A DNA stretch of 64,000 nt from Gordonia liuliyuniae (GTDB lineage: Bacteria > Actinomycetota > Actinomycetes > Mycobacteriales > Mycobacteriaceae). The notes below the pieces were generated by a model. That model saw only the letters and a program-made list of their open reading frames with translations. It ran no database searches and had not been told where the DNA came from. The stretch covers positions 171,988 to 235,987 of the forward strand of contig NZ_JAKKOT010000008.1 of the NCBI RefSeq assembly GCF_021739025.1, written 5' to 3'. Made by a program: the position numbers and the translations under genes. Below, in pieces: positions 56,120 through 64,000 of the stretch; the first letter of the stretch is position 1, and each line of letters opens with the position of its first letter.

Positions 56120-57652
56120 ATGAGCACTTTCACTTCCGAGCTCGAACCCGAGCTCGTCGGGGGCGGCGGAGCGCGGAGCGGCGACGGCACGCCTGCCCCG
56201 ACCCGGGCGCACCGGCTGCGCTGGGCCATCCTCGGTGTGCTGGCCCTCGCCCAACTCATGGTCGTGCTCGACGCGACGATCGTGAACATCGCGCTGCCGC
56301 ACGCGCAGGCCGATCTCGGCTTCGATAACTCGAGTCGTCAGTGGATTATCACGGCCTACGCACTGGCGTTCGGGAGTCTGCTTCTCCTGGGTGGTCGACT
56401 CACCGACCTCTGGGGGCGCAAGCGGTCGTTGATCATCGGGTTGGCCGGCTTCGCTGTGACGTCGGCCATCGGTGGCGCGGCCGTCAGCTTCGAGATGCTG
56501 GTCATCGCCCGTGCCGGTCAGGGCGTCTTCGGTGCTCTGTTGGCGCCCGCCGCACTGGCCCTGCTGACCACTACGTTCACCGACTCGTCCGAACGCGGTC
56601 GGGCCTTCGGCATCTTCGGCGCGATCGCGGGCGGCGGCGGCGCGCTCGGCCTGCTGCTCGGTGGAATGCTCACCGAATGGGCGGACTGGCGCTGGTGCCT
56701 GTACGTGAACCTGGCGATCGCGGCGATCGCCATGGTCGGCGCAGTGATCTTCCTCGACGACACGCGATCCGAGCACAGGCCGAAACTCGACCTGCCCGGA
56801 GTGCTGACCGTGACGATCGGCCTGTTCGCCGTCGTCTACGGCTTCGCCAATGCGGAGACCGCGGGCTGGAGTGACTGGGCGACGATCGCCTGGCTCGTTG
56901 TCGGCGCCGCAGTCCTCGCTGTGTTCATCTGGTTGCAGAGCCGTGTCTCGCACGCGCTGCTCCCGCTGCGCGTGATCCTCGATCGGACTCGCGGCGGTTC
57001 GTACCTCGTGGTGTTCATCGCGGGCATCGGGATGTTCGGCATCTTCTTGTTCCTGACCTACTACCTGCAGCAGAACCTGGAGTTCACACCCATCAAGACC
57101 GGTCTCGCGTTCCTTCCGATGATCGGCGTCCTGATCGTCGTGTCGACGCTCGCCACAGCAGTCATGCTGCCGCGGTTCGGTCCGCGCTGGATGGCCGCGG
57201 CCGGCATGATGATCGCTGCTGGGGGAATGGTGTGGCTGGCTCAGCTGACCTCGACATCGGCGTACACGGCGGATGTGTTGCCGGGCTTGCTCGTCATCGG
57301 ATTCGGGCTCGGTCTGTCGATGGCTCCGGCGATGCAGGGCGCCGTCTCCGGGGTCTCCTCCGATGACGCGGGCGTCGCGTCCGCGACCGTCAACACCATG
57401 CAGCAGGTCGGCGGGTCGGTCGGAACCGCGCTCCTTTCGACGATCGCAGCGAGTGCTGCGACGGCCTTCACCGCTGACCATGCGAGCATGGCGCCGGCTC
57501 AGCTGGCCGCAGACGCTGCAGTGAACAGCTACACCACCGCATTCTGGTGGGCTGCCGCGATCTTCGCTGTCGGCGGAGTCCTGGCCGGGGTCGTGATGCG
57601 CAGCGGCAGGCTGCCAGACACCCCGGAGGGCGCGGTGTCGATGGCGCACTGA
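56120..57652 (+). CDS. MFS drug:H+ antiporter, DHA2 (EmrB/QacA) family
   Basis: A 510-aa transporter with about 14 hydrophobic helices. LMVVLDATIVNIALPHAQADLGFDNSSRQWIITAYALAFGSLLLLGGRLTDLWGRKR contains the DHA2 motif D1 and the loop 2-3 GRLxDxxGRKR motif A. GAIAGGGGALGLLLGGMLTEWADWRWCLYVNL is motif C with the typical WRW. It exports amphipathic or toxic compounds, but its substrate is unknown. ATG 56120 has ATGGAG as RBS. A strong terminator follows at 57684. Confidence 0.9.
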   Translation: MSTFTSELEPELVGGGGARSGDGTPAPTRAHRLRWAILGVLALAQLMVVLDATIVNIALPHAQADLGFDNSSRQWIITAYALAFGSLLLLGGRLTDLWGRKRSLIIGLAGFAVTSAIGGAAVSFEMLVIARAGQGVFGALLAPAALALLTTTFTDSSERGRAFGIFGAIAGGGGALGLLLGGMLTEWADWRWCLYVNLAIAAIAMVGAVIFLDDTRSEHRPKLDLPGVLTVTIGLFAVVYGFANAETAGWSDWATIAWLVVGAAVLAVFIWLQSRVSHALLPLRVILDRTRGGSYLVVFIAGIGMFGIFLFLTYYLQQNLEFTPIKTGLAFLPMIGVLIVVSTLATAVMLPRFGPRWMAAAGMMIAAGGMVWLAQLTSTSAYTADVLPGLLVIGFGLGLSMAPAMQGAVSGVSSDDAGVASATVNTMQQVGGSVGTALLSTIAASAATAFTADHASMAPAQLAADAAVNSYTTAFWWAAAIFAVGGVLAGVVMRSGRLPDTPEGAVSMAH

Positions 57653-57683
57653 CTCCGTTCAGATTGACGGACACGGCTCGAGT

Positions 57684-57718
57684 GTGCGGCCCGTTCTCCA
57701 TCGGAGGACGGGCCGCAC
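57684..57718 (+). terminator. Terminator of the MFS gene
   Basis: A 16-bp stem (GTGCGGCCCGTTCTCC with GGAGGACGGGCCGCAC, one G-T pair) around a three-base loop, 31 bp after the stop codon. There is no T-run. Confidence 0.75.
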
Positions 57719-57776
57719 GCGTGTGGCGCTGGCGTGTCCCCCGTGAAGTGGTCCATGGTGTTCTAGAGTCCTGATT

Positions 57777-57814
57777 GCCCTGGTGGGGGCTGAGAGCCCT
57801 GGTGGGGGCTGAGA
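57777..57814. repeat. 19-bp tandem duplication
   Basis: GCCCTGGTGGGGGCTGAGA occurs twice without a gap inside the left part of the IS3 element, just before orfA. It may be slippage or a remnant of element structure. Confidence 0.85.
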
Positions 57815-57830
57815 AAGGATAATGAGGGTC

Positions 57831-58112
57831 ATGGCAGGACGTAAGCGTCACTCGGCGGAGGACATCGTGCGCAAGCTGCGCAGGGCCGACGAGCTGGCCG
57901 CCGAAGGAAAGACCGGCGAGGAGATCGCCGCGGACTTGGATGTGTCCGCGGCCACGCTGTACAACTGGCGTCGCCAGTACGGCGGCATGGACGGCGACGC
58001 GGCGAAGGAACTCAAAGAGCTCCGCGAACAGAACGGTCGGCTTAAGCGGTTGCTCGCCGACGCCGAGCTGGAGAAGGACGCACTGCGGGAGATCGCGAAG
58101 GGAAAATTCTGA
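57831..58112 (+). CDS. IS3-family transposase OrfA
   Basis: A 93-aa DNA-binding subunit. The HTH is RKRHSAEDIVRKLRRADELAAEGKTGEEIAADLDVSAATLYNWRRQYGG and a leucine-zipper-like helix follows (KELKELREQNGRLKRLLADAELEKDAL). Intact. In active IS3 elements it fuses to OrfB by a -1 frameshift. Here OrfB is broken. ATG 57831 or the in-frame ATG 57822 may start it. Confidence 0.85.
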   Translation: MAGRKRHSAEDIVRKLRRADELAAEGKTGEEIAADLDVSAATLYNWRRQYGGMDGDAAKELKELREQNGRLKRLLADAELEKDALREIAKGKF

Positions 58113-58141
58113 GCCCAACGGCCAAACGCGCTGCCATCGCG

Positions 58142-58894
58142 ATGCTCACAGACGTGAAGGGTCTGTTCGAGCGCACAGCGTGCAAGGTTGTTGGGCTTTC
58201 CCGCTCGGCGTACCGGAGGTTGCCGCAGGCGCAGACCCCGGCAGACCCGGACGCTCGCTTGCGTGGGCAGCTGCGCTCCTACGCTGGCAGGAATCCCCGG
58301 CACGGGTTCCGGCGGGCGTGGGCGCACCTGCGGTTCGACGACGGTATGGAAGTCAACAAGAAGAAGGTGCATCGGTTGTGGAAGGAGGAAGGCCTGCAGG
58401 TCCGGCGCGCTCCGCGGCGTAAGCGGGCCGGTCGGTCCTCAGTGCCGGTCGTCGTCGCCGACGCACCGAAGGTGGTGTGGGCGTTGGACTTTCAGTTCGA
58501 TTCCACCGTCGACGGCGCGAAGATCAAGATCGCTTCGATGGTCGACGAGCACACGCGCCAGTCGTTGCTGAACATCGTGGACTGCTCGATCACCGCCGGG
58601 GGGGCTGATCGCCGAGCTGAAGAAGACGTTCGCGATCTGGGGTGGCCTGCCGCTGGTGCTGCGCATGGACAGCGGCCCCGAGTTCATCTCCGAGGCCCTG
58701 CGGTACTTCTGCGCAGGGACGGTCGGTATCTCCTACATTCCGCCAGGTACGCCGTGGAACAACGGATTCATCGAGTCGTTCAACAACCGACTCCGGGACG
58801 AATGTCTCAACCGCAACTGCTGGCCCACCCTGCTCGAAGCGCGGGTTCCCGGTGCACACGCCGACACCACCCCGTCGCGTGCGAGATCAACTGA
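58142..58894 (+). pseudogene. IS3-family transposase OrfB, frameshifted and internally deleted
   Basis: The rve integrase OrfB starts normally (LFERTACKVVGLSRSAYRRL; VWALDFQFDSTVDGAKIKIASMVDEHTRQSL holds the first catalytic Asp). After a run of seven G's (58598-58604) the frame shifts by one. Removing one G gives LIAELKKTFAIWGGLPLVLRMDSGPEF (second Asp) and GIESFNNRLRDE-like sequence with the catalytic Glu. A later deletion after LLEARV joins to RRHHPVACEIN, the normal C-terminus in the first frame. About 40 residues are lost. Confidence 0.85.
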
Positions 58895-58917
58895 TCAACG
58901 ACAAGTAAGAACTGGCT

Positions 58918-59082
58918 CTAGAACCACCTGGGCCGGATATCGGGGGCCTGCCAGTTCCGTTTGGGGTAGGTCTTTTCCTTCTGCGGCTGGTCGTCACAGC
59001 CGCAGGTCTTGCGATATGCACGGATCAGGCCAAACCTCTTACAACTCGGGCACTTGCGGAACTCATCGGCAGTTGCCACCAT
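58918..59082 (-). CDS. Small Cys-rich zinc-ribbon-like protein
   Basis: A 54-aa basic protein with CPSC, then CGC (KCPSCKRFGL, KTCGCDD), which could hold a zinc ion, followed by QPQKEKTYPKRN. ATG 59082 follows AAGGAGATCCCACG, an excellent RBS, so it is probably real. Its 3' end and stop lie in the right terminal repeat of the neighbouring IS3 remnant, so the last 10 or so residues may be IS-derived. I do not recognise the family. Confidence 0.55.
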   Translation of the reverse strand: MVATADEFRKCPSCKRFGLIRAYRKTCGCDDQPQKEKTYPKRNWQAPDIRPRWF

Positions 59083-59366
59083 CGTGGGATCTCCTTGTCT
59101 CGTACGATTGCCGGACCTAACGGTCACACGCCGTATGCCCATTCGGTTGTCGTGTACGGCCTGTCCGCGTGGCCGGGATCGTTCGCTACGACGAGGCCCC
59201 TGGGCGATTCAGTCATACACGAGAGACGCTTTCGTCAATACGTCACCTCGAGACGAGGCCCGACCTGCCATGATCGTCGCGTTGTGGTTGCCATCACCAA
59301 TCTAACGTGGAGTGATGTAGAGGGCTAGAGCGGCGAAATGGTTGGTCGCACTGTATTCGTGGGTGT

Positions 59367-60098
59367 ATGACTTCTAATGCCCGAGGTCCTGTCGTGAGCC
59401 GTGACGCCGCTGTGGGGAGCGACGCACGTTTATCGTGGCTACTTGCAGGCGTCGCGGGCATGGTCGGTGCGGTAGCGTTCTTGCACAGCGCGGGCTACTT
59501 CGTCACCTTCATGACCGGCAACACCGAACGAGGTGTTCTGGAGTGGTTTACCGTCTCGTCGGAGCAGCAGATCGCCGGTGCTGGCGCGGTCGCCGCGATC
59601 ACCCTGCTGATTGCGTTCGTCGCAGGCGTTGCGGCAGCGTCGTTCTGTCGGCGGCGGTTCTGGCGTAACCACCCGCACGGACCGACAGTGCTCACGACCG
59701 CAGGACTGCTGCTTGCGGCCGCGATCGACTTCATCTACGACGGTGTCACTGAGGAGGAAGTGCGGTTCGTTCCGATCATCCTCATCACGTTCTCGATCGG
59801 CGCGTTGAACACGTCCTTCATCAAGAACGGTGAAGTATCGGTCCCACTGTCTTATGTCACGGGCACGCTGGTCAAGCTGGGGCAGGGTATCGAACGCCAT
59901 GCGAGCGGAGGGGGAACCGTTTATGACTGGCTTGGTTATGCGCTGCTTTACACAGGCTTTGTCGGTGGTGCCGCCGTCGGCGGCGTAGTAGCGTCGATGT
60001 TTCCCGGCCCCCAGGTGATCTTGGCTGCGGGAATTCTATGTGGGATAACGACCATAGTGACTTTCCTGCATTCCGACCGTAGAGCCATCCTCGGCTGA
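59367..60098 (+). CDS. DUF1275 (YoaK-type) membrane protein
   Basis: A 243-aa protein with about six hydrophobic segments and the DUF1275 hallmarks FLHSAGYFVTFMTGNTERG near the N-terminus and ALNTSFIKNGEVSVPLSYVTGTLVKLGQGI. Function unknown; likely transport or membrane-related. GC is lower than in the neighbours and AT-rich tracts surround it. The region before it (59083-59366) holds no other gene. ATG 59367 is the likely start, with GTG 59394 also possible. Confidence 0.82.
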   Translation: MTSNARGPVVSRDAAVGSDARLSWLLAGVAGMVGAVAFLHSAGYFVTFMTGNTERGVLEWFTVSSEQQIAGAGAVAAITLLIAFVAGVAAASFCRRRFWRNHPHGPTVLTTAGLLLAAAIDFIYDGVTEEEVRFVPIILITFSIGALNTSFIKNGEVSVPLSYVTGTLVKLGQGIERHASGGGTVYDWLGYALLYTGFVGGAAVGGVVASMFPGPQVILAAGILCGITTIVTFLHSDRRAILG

Positions 60099-60206
60099 AC
60101 CTCGCAAATATATTAGCCCGCCGTCAAATACACTCTTAGATCCAAAGAGCCCTTATGCCTTCTCCATTTTGGTGCCGTTCCTTGGGGGGCGTACGCACTG
60201 GTGATT

Positions 60207-61256
60207 TCATTTGCTTGAGGGGCGAGGCTGTTCGGTAGCAGCACCGTCCGCGGGCAGCAGGCGCTTGAGGACGTCGGTGATGGTGACCAGCCCGATGATG
60301 GCGGCTGTATCGGCGTCGGTGATGATGGCCAGGTGATTGCGGGTCTTTCGCATCGCTTGCAAAGCTTCGTAGGCGGGGGTGGTGCCCTTGATCGTCAATG
60401 CGGGCCGCTGCAGGTCGCGAGCGGTAACAGTGGGGCCAGCTTGCAAGCTGTCGCGGACGTGGATGATGCCTTCCACAGGCGCGGTATCGCTGTCGCGGAC
60501 CAGCAGGCGCAGGTGACCGGTTCGGTCGGCCGTGGCTTCAATGTCGGCGGGCGAAGCCCCCGACCCGACGCGGGCAGGTGCCGAGCTGGTGCGAACCAGA
60601 TCCCTGATGGTGAGTGCTTCGAGTTCTAAGGCGCTGGCCAGTTGTCCGCGGTAGCGCTCATCGAGGGTGCCGACAGTGGCCGAGTGTTCCACCAGATGCC
60701 GCAGGGCAGCTGAGTTCTGGCCTGCGGCGACTTCGTCGACGGGCTCGACACCTACTTTGCGTAGGCACCAGTTGGCGGCCTGGTTGAGGATGACGAGCAA
60801 GGGGCGGGTGGCCCACATGAACCCGCGCATCGGTAATGCCAGCACAGTCGCGGACTTTTCGGGATGTGCGATCGCCCATGATTTGGGCGCCATCTCGCCG
60901 ACGACCAGGTGTAAGAAAGTGACGATGAGCAGGGCCAGGACGAAACCGGCGACATCGGCGGCCCACATCGGAGCCCCCCAATCACTAAATGTTGGGGTGA
61001 GCCAATGGTGTACAGCAGGTTTGGTCACCGCACCCAGCGCCAAGGTGCACACAGTGATACCCAGCTGAGAGCCGGCGAGCAGTACCGAGAGTTCGGAGGC
61101 GCTGCGCAGTGCCGCGCGGGCGGCGCGGCTGGTAGGTGCGGCGTCTTCGAGTCGGTGGCGGCGGGCGGCGATGAGCGCAAACTCGATTGCGACGAAAAAT
61201 GCGCTTGCCGCGATCAGCCCGACAGTCAGCGCGGCCACGATCCAGGGGTTACCCAT
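60207..61256 (-). CDS. CNNM/CorC-family membrane protein with CBS domains (second of pair)
   Basis: A 349-aa protein. The N-terminal CNNM/DUF21 membrane domain has about four helices (SAFFVAIEFALIAARRHRLEDAA; AGSQLGITVCTLALGAVTKPAV; VVGEMAPKSWAIAHPE). Two CBS domains follow (HVRDSLQAGPTVTARDLQRPA; HLAIITDADTAAIIGLVTITDVLKRL). Relatives handle magnesium or cobalt. It lacks the C-terminal CorC/HlyC domain that the preceding gene has. ATG 61256 overlaps that gene by 8 bp, so the pair is co-translated, like mycobacterial Rv1842c-Rv1841c. Confidence 0.87.
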   Translation of the reverse strand: MGNPWIVAALTVGLIAASAFFVAIEFALIAARRHRLEDAAPTSRAARAALRSASELSVLLAGSQLGITVCTLALGAVTKPAVHHWLTPTFSDWGAPMWAADVAGFVLALLIVTFLHLVVGEMAPKSWAIAHPEKSATVLALPMRGFMWATRPLLVILNQAANWCLRKVGVEPVDEVAAGQNSAALRHLVEHSATVGTLDERYRGQLASALELEALTIRDLVRTSSAPARVGSGASPADIEATADRTGHLRLLVRDSDTAPVEGIIHVRDSLQAGPTVTARDLQRPALTIKGTTPAYEALQAMRKTRNHLAIITDADTAAIIGLVTITDVLKRLLPADGAATEQPRPSSK

Positions 61257-62613
61257 CGGCGTTGTCCTTCGGCTGAACATGCAGGGAGACAAAGACGGAG
61301 GCGGGAACGTGGTTTTCGATCTCGCGTACCTCGAGGGTCAGGGTGCGCTCTGGTGGAACGTCGTCGGCGAGGAGATCGGCCGGTTCTGGCTCCAGCGCGA
61401 CCGCGGCGCTATCGCCGACGGCCGGGAGTTTGCCCAGGGCCGCGATGACCATGCCGGCGACGGTTTCGTAGTCACCGACCGGTAGCTGCCGTGCCAGAGT
61501 GCGTTCGGCCTCGTCGATATGTAGATCCCCGGGAAGTAGCCAGCCCTCGGCAGCAGATCCGGCAGGCAGCGCAGCGTCGTGGTCGTGTTCGTCGGCGATT
61601 TCGCCGACCAGTTCTTCGGCGATGTCTTCGATGGTGACGACGCCGTCGAACCCGCCGTACTCATCGATCACCAAGGCCATCTCTTCGCCTGCGGTATCGA
61701 GTTCGGACACCACGTGTCGAAGCGGCAGCGACGACGGGACAATCAGCGGCGGCCGACACCGGGACCCGGCGTTGCCGGTCCGGTCGGCGGCGAGCAAATC
61801 GTGCAGGTGGATCACACCGAGCAGATCGTCGGAATCGTCTCCGATGACTGGGTACCGAGTGTGTCCTGAACTCATCTTTGCAACGACGTCGGCCACAGAA
61901 TCGTCGCTGTGTACGACATCCACGCGGGCCCGCGGGATCATCGCGTGTTCGGCGCTACGGGTGGGAAAGTCGAGGATGCGATCGAGCAACGTCGAGAGTT
62001 CCGGTGGTAGCTCTCCGGTTTGACGGGACGCGGCCACGATGTGCTCGAGGTCGCGGGGGGTGGCCGAGTGCTCGACGTCGTGGACTGGTTCGATCCGCAG
62101 TGCCCGCAGCAGCAGGTTTGATGATTGGTCGAACAGCCAGATCAGCCAGCCAAAGAGCCTGAGGTACACGGTGGTCGACAGCGCCAACCACCGGGCAACC
62201 GGCTCGGGACGGGCGATCGCCAGGTTCTTCGGAAACAACTCCCCGAACACCATTTGCAACACCGTCGACAGCAGCACTGCCAGTATCGCGCCGAACGCGA
62301 CACCGATACCAGTCGGGACACCGATATCGCCGAACAGATCGCCGACGCCCTGCCCAATCAACGGCTCGGCGACATAACCGACAAGCAGACCGGTCACAGT
62401 GATGCCCAGCTGAGCGCCTGAGAGCATGAATGAGGTGCGGCGGGTAACTGTGAGAGCTCGGGCAGCGCCGGTGTCCCCGGCTTCGGCGCGCGCTGCCAGA
62501 TCAGAACGATCCACGGCCATATACGCGAACTCTTGAGCCACAAAATATCCGGTAAACGCAGTGATCACCGCGACGACCGCGACCCCGGCGAGGATACTCA
62601 AAACGGTCAACAC
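61249..62613 (-). CDS. CNNM/CorC-family hemolysin-like membrane protein (first of pair)
   Basis: A 454-aa protein. A CNNM membrane domain (YFVAQEFAYMAVDRSDL; SGAQLGITVTGLLVGYVAEPLI; GELFPKNLAIARPEPVA) is followed by a CBS pair (MIPRARVDVV; GHTRYPVIGDDSDDLLGVIHLHDLL; GGFDGVVTIEDIAEELVGEI). A C-terminal CorC/HlyC transporter-associated domain ends the chain (LPGDLHIDEAERTL, TVAGMVIAALGKLP). ATG or nearby start at 62613. Likely magnesium/cobalt transport or homeostasis. The upstream 230 bp has no recognised riboswitch. Confidence 0.88.
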   Translation of the reverse strand: MLTVLSILAGVAVVAVITAFTGYFVAQEFAYMAVDRSDLAARAEAGDTGAARALTVTRRTSFMLSGAQLGITVTGLLVGYVAEPLIGQGVGDLFGDIGVPTGIGVAFGAILAVLLSTVLQMVFGELFPKNLAIARPEPVARWLALSTTVYLRLFGWLIWLFDQSSNLLLRALRIEPVHDVEHSATPRDLEHIVAASRQTGELPPELSTLLDRILDFPTRSAEHAMIPRARVDVVHSDDSVADVVAKMSSGHTRYPVIGDDSDDLLGVIHLHDLLAADRTGNAGSRCRPPLIVPSSLPLRHVVSELDTAGEEMALVIDEYGGFDGVVTIEDIAEELVGEIADEHDHDAALPAGSAAEGWLLPGDLHIDEAERTLARQLPVGDYETVAGMVIAALGKLPAVGDSAAVALEPEPADLLADDVPPERTLTLEVREIENHVPASVFVSLHVQPKDNADG

Positions 62614-62846
62614 TTGCTGACACTCCGGATACGGGCTACCGGTAGGTCAGCGAAAGGCGGGTGGGGTCTTCGGGATTTGCGCGAAGCGCGTCTCATGACT
62701 CTCTTTGCTGTCGAAAACGGGACCGAACGCCAGAATACGGCAGCCCCGCGCTTTTACGATCCGACATCGCAAAACCCCACCACCCAGCGGTCTGAAGCGC
62801 ACTGGGTTTGTTGGAGGTTCCTGACCTTGGAAACGAGGATGGAGTT
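62614..62846. other. Gap before the CNNM pair and the second IS element
   Basis: No gene is supported here. It must hold the promoter of the minus-strand CNNM pair and the left end of the IS3-type element. A 10-bp palindrome CTACCGGTAG lies near 62638, and CTGAC/GTCAG arms enclose it. Confidence 0.3.
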
Positions 62847-63190
62847 TTGCCGAAGGAACTGGCGAATGGGAAGCCGACGACGCGTCGCTACTCGGACGAG
62901 GAGAAGGCCGCCGCGGTGCGGATGGTGAGGACGCTGCGAGCGGAGCTCGGCGTCACGCAGGGACGGTGCAGCGCGTCGCGACGCAGTTGGGTTACGGGGT
63001 CGAGTCCGTGCGGATGTGGGTGAAGCAGGCCGACATCGACGATGGCGTTACTCCGGGCGTGAGCGCGGCAGAGGCGCAGCGTGTGAAGGAACTTGAGCAG
63101 GAGGTCCGAGAGTTGCGGCGGGCCAACGAGGTGTTGAAGTGGGCGGCGTCTTTCTTCGGGGCGGAGCTCGACCGTCACTACCGGAGGTAG
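62847..63190 (+). pseudogene. IS3-family transposase OrfA, frameshifted
   Basis: The chain begins LPKELANGKPTTRRYSDEEKAAAVRMVRTLRAELGVTQG and then loses one G near 62963. Restoring it gives TVQRVATQLGYGVESVRMWVKQADIDDG, and a leucine-zipper helix ELEQEVRELRRANEVLKWAASFFGAELDRHYRR ends the protein. The start is probably TTG 62847. The HTH is cut in two, so OrfA is likely inactive. Confidence 0.8.
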
Positions 63191-63876
63191 TCGCGTTCAT
63201 CGACGCGAACAAGGACGACCTGGTCAATGGCCGCCGGCTCGGAGTCGAGCTCATCTGCAGACTGCTGCAGGTGGCTCCGAGCAGTTACTACGCCGCTAAG
63301 ACCCGCGTTCCGTCCGCCCGTGCCCGGCGGGATGAGGAGCTGATCCCGCAGCTGGTCGAACTCTGGGAGGCCAACTACCGCGTCTACGGGGTCCGCAAGC
63401 TCTGGAAGGCAGCGCGTCGAGCGGGGATCGTCATCGGCCGCGATCAGACGTCGCGATTGATGCGTGCCGCCGGCATCGAGGGCGCACGGCGTTCGAAGCG
63501 AGTGAAGACCACCAGGTCGGACCCAGCGTCGGCGCGACACCCTGACCTGGTGCAGCGGGAATTCACCGCGACCGCCCCAAACCGGCTCTGGGTGACCGAC
63601 CTGACGTTCGTGCCCACCTGGGCGGGCGTTGCCTACGTGTGCTTCATCATCGACGCGTTCTCGCGGACGATCGTGGGCTGGCGGGTCGCGTCGCATATGC
63701 GTACCGAGATGGTCCTCGACGCGATTGAGATGGCCCGCTGGTCCCGCGGTGCCCGACACGATGACCTGAGGTGTCATAGCGACGCGGGATCTCAATGCAC
63801 GTCGATTCGCTACGGCGAACGCCTGGCAGAGATCGGTGCGACACCCTCGATCGGGTCGGTTGGCGATTCGTATGAC
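63139..63876 (+). pseudogene. IS3-family transposase OrfB, 3' truncated
   Basis: The rve transposase reads well from VAFIDANKDDLVNGRRLGVELICRLLQVAPSSYY through LWVTDLTFVPTWAGVAYVCFIIDAFSRTIVGWRV (first catalytic Asp) and LRCHSDAGSQCTSIRYGERLAEIGATPSIGSVGDSYD (second Asp). The normal continuation with the catalytic Glu (NALAE-type) is missing. After 63876 the frame runs into unrelated sequence to a stop at 63936. Inactive. Confidence 0.85.
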
Positions 63877-64000
63877 TGTCAGCCTGTTTCTACCCGGTCC
63901 CGCGAGGATGGGGTAGTCCCGGCCGGAGCGTTCTGACCCATCTCTACGATTGGCCCGCAGGGTGCCTTGGCGTTGATCTGTCGACCCTCCGGCTGGGCAC
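63877..64000. other. Unidentified sequence joining the truncated transposase at window edge
   Basis: From TGTCAGCCTGTTTCTACCC on, the sequence no longer encodes IS3 transposase. It may be the terminus of another insertion sequence or a deletion junction. No gene is supported in the last 124 bases. Confidence 0.35.

Larger units (their letters stand above)
57735..58950. mobile_element. Decayed IS3-family insertion sequence
   Basis: An IS3-type element with orfA, a broken orfB, and imperfect terminal inverted repeats. The left end from 57735 (TGTCCCCCG to TTCTAGAG) matches the complement of the right end at 58916-58950 (CTCTAGAAC to CGGGGG). Length is about 1.2 kb. orfB has a one-base frameshift in a G7 run and an internal deletion, so the copy is inactive. 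Boundaries are approximate. No target duplication was confirmed. Confidence 0.7.
62780..63876. mobile_element. Second IS3-family element, truncated
   Basis: OrfA and OrfB of a different IS3 subgroup than the copy at 57.7 kb. OrfA has a one-base deletion. OrfB ends abruptly after GSVGDSYD, where about 70 further residues would be expected, and unrelated sequence follows. The left boundary near 62780 is approximate. Confidence 0.65.

Noticed and set aside
55712..57649. 645-aa minus-strand frame over the MFS gene
   Set aside because: Its composition (Asp/Arg/Gln-rich, no motifs) is that of an antisense shadow of a hydrophobic protein.
58598..58604. Programmed frameshift in IS3 orfB at the G7 run
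   Set aside because: Programmed -1 slippage in IS3 elements occurs at the orfA-orfB junction, not in the middle of the integrase core. A mutational insertion is simpler, and a second lesion follows downstream.
62614..62760. Magnesium (M-box) or manganese riboswitch before the CNNM pair
   Set aside because: Some stems can be drawn (a CTACCGGTAG palindrome within CTGAC/GTCAG arms), but none of the conserved M-box or yybP-ykoY core sequences I know are visible.

Overview
The window comes from a high-GC actinobacterium of the order Mycobacteriales, most likely Gordonia or a close relative. The signs are mycofactocin genes (mftR-mftA-mftB-mftC-mftD), an F420-dependent glucose-6-phosphate dehydrogenase, SigK/RskA, a DipZ/fasciclin pair, Mce-associated membrane proteins, kshB with a KstR-type box, and many GTG starts with ATGA/GTGA overlaps. 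Genus placement is inference. No rRNA, tRNA or CRISPR was seen.

Region by region. 0-12.3 kb: a thioesterase and a divergent acyl-CoA catabolic operon (MDMPI-like protein, AtuA-like protein, acyl-CoA dehydrogenase, biotin-dependent carboxylase beta and alpha, second acyl-CoA dehydrogenase, enoyl-CoA hydratase, TetR). Its order matches the M. tuberculosis Rv0976c-fadE13-accD2-accA2-fadE12-echA7 locus. 12.3-16.9 kb: a DeoR regulator divergent from a gnd-fgd-pgi operon that feeds NAD(P)H/F420H2 from sugar phosphates. 16.9-21.3 kb: a GAF/Fis regulator, an aldehyde dehydrogenase and an NDMA-type (nicotinoprotein) alcohol dehydrogenase. This last class is tied to mycofactocin, whose genes lie at 51.4-55.3 kb. 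21.4-32 kb: xthA, then a consolidated SigK locus (dipZ, fasciclin lipoprotein, TIGR01777 protein, FAD oxidoreductase, DUF1365, ufaA1, DUF1295, sigK, rskA) with three matching SigK-type promoters. 33.3-38.5 kb: the str operon rpsL-rpsG-fusA-tuf, with a 73-bp tandem repeat that duplicates the 3' end of tuf.

38.7-51.3 kb: a hydrolase, flavodoxin, VOC protein, MpaB-type oxygenase, menC, a cytochrome P450-TetR-SDR run, four orphan Mce-associated membrane proteins, a ferredoxin reductase, an AlkD-like protein, a DoxX protein and kshB under a KstR-type box. 51.4-55.3 kb: mycofactocin regulator, precursor, chaperone, radical SAM maturase and MftD. mftE and mftF are not next to them. 55.3-57.7 kb: a TetR/MFS efflux pair with two tandem operators. 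57.7-64 kb: an accessory zone of decayed IS3-family elements flanking a small Cys-rich protein, a DUF1275 membrane protein and two overlapping CNNM/CBS membrane proteins.

The unifying theme is redox and lipid metabolism: acyl-CoA and sterol catabolism, nicotinoprotein alcohol oxidation with the mycofactocin cofactor, F420 reduction, and a redox-sensing SigK regulon. No wholly unknown system is proven. The least explained structures are the tuf 3' tandem repeat, the shared operator linking mpaB/menC to the P450 operon, the structured mftA leader, the 72-nt palindrome after pgi, and the split mycofactocin cluster.
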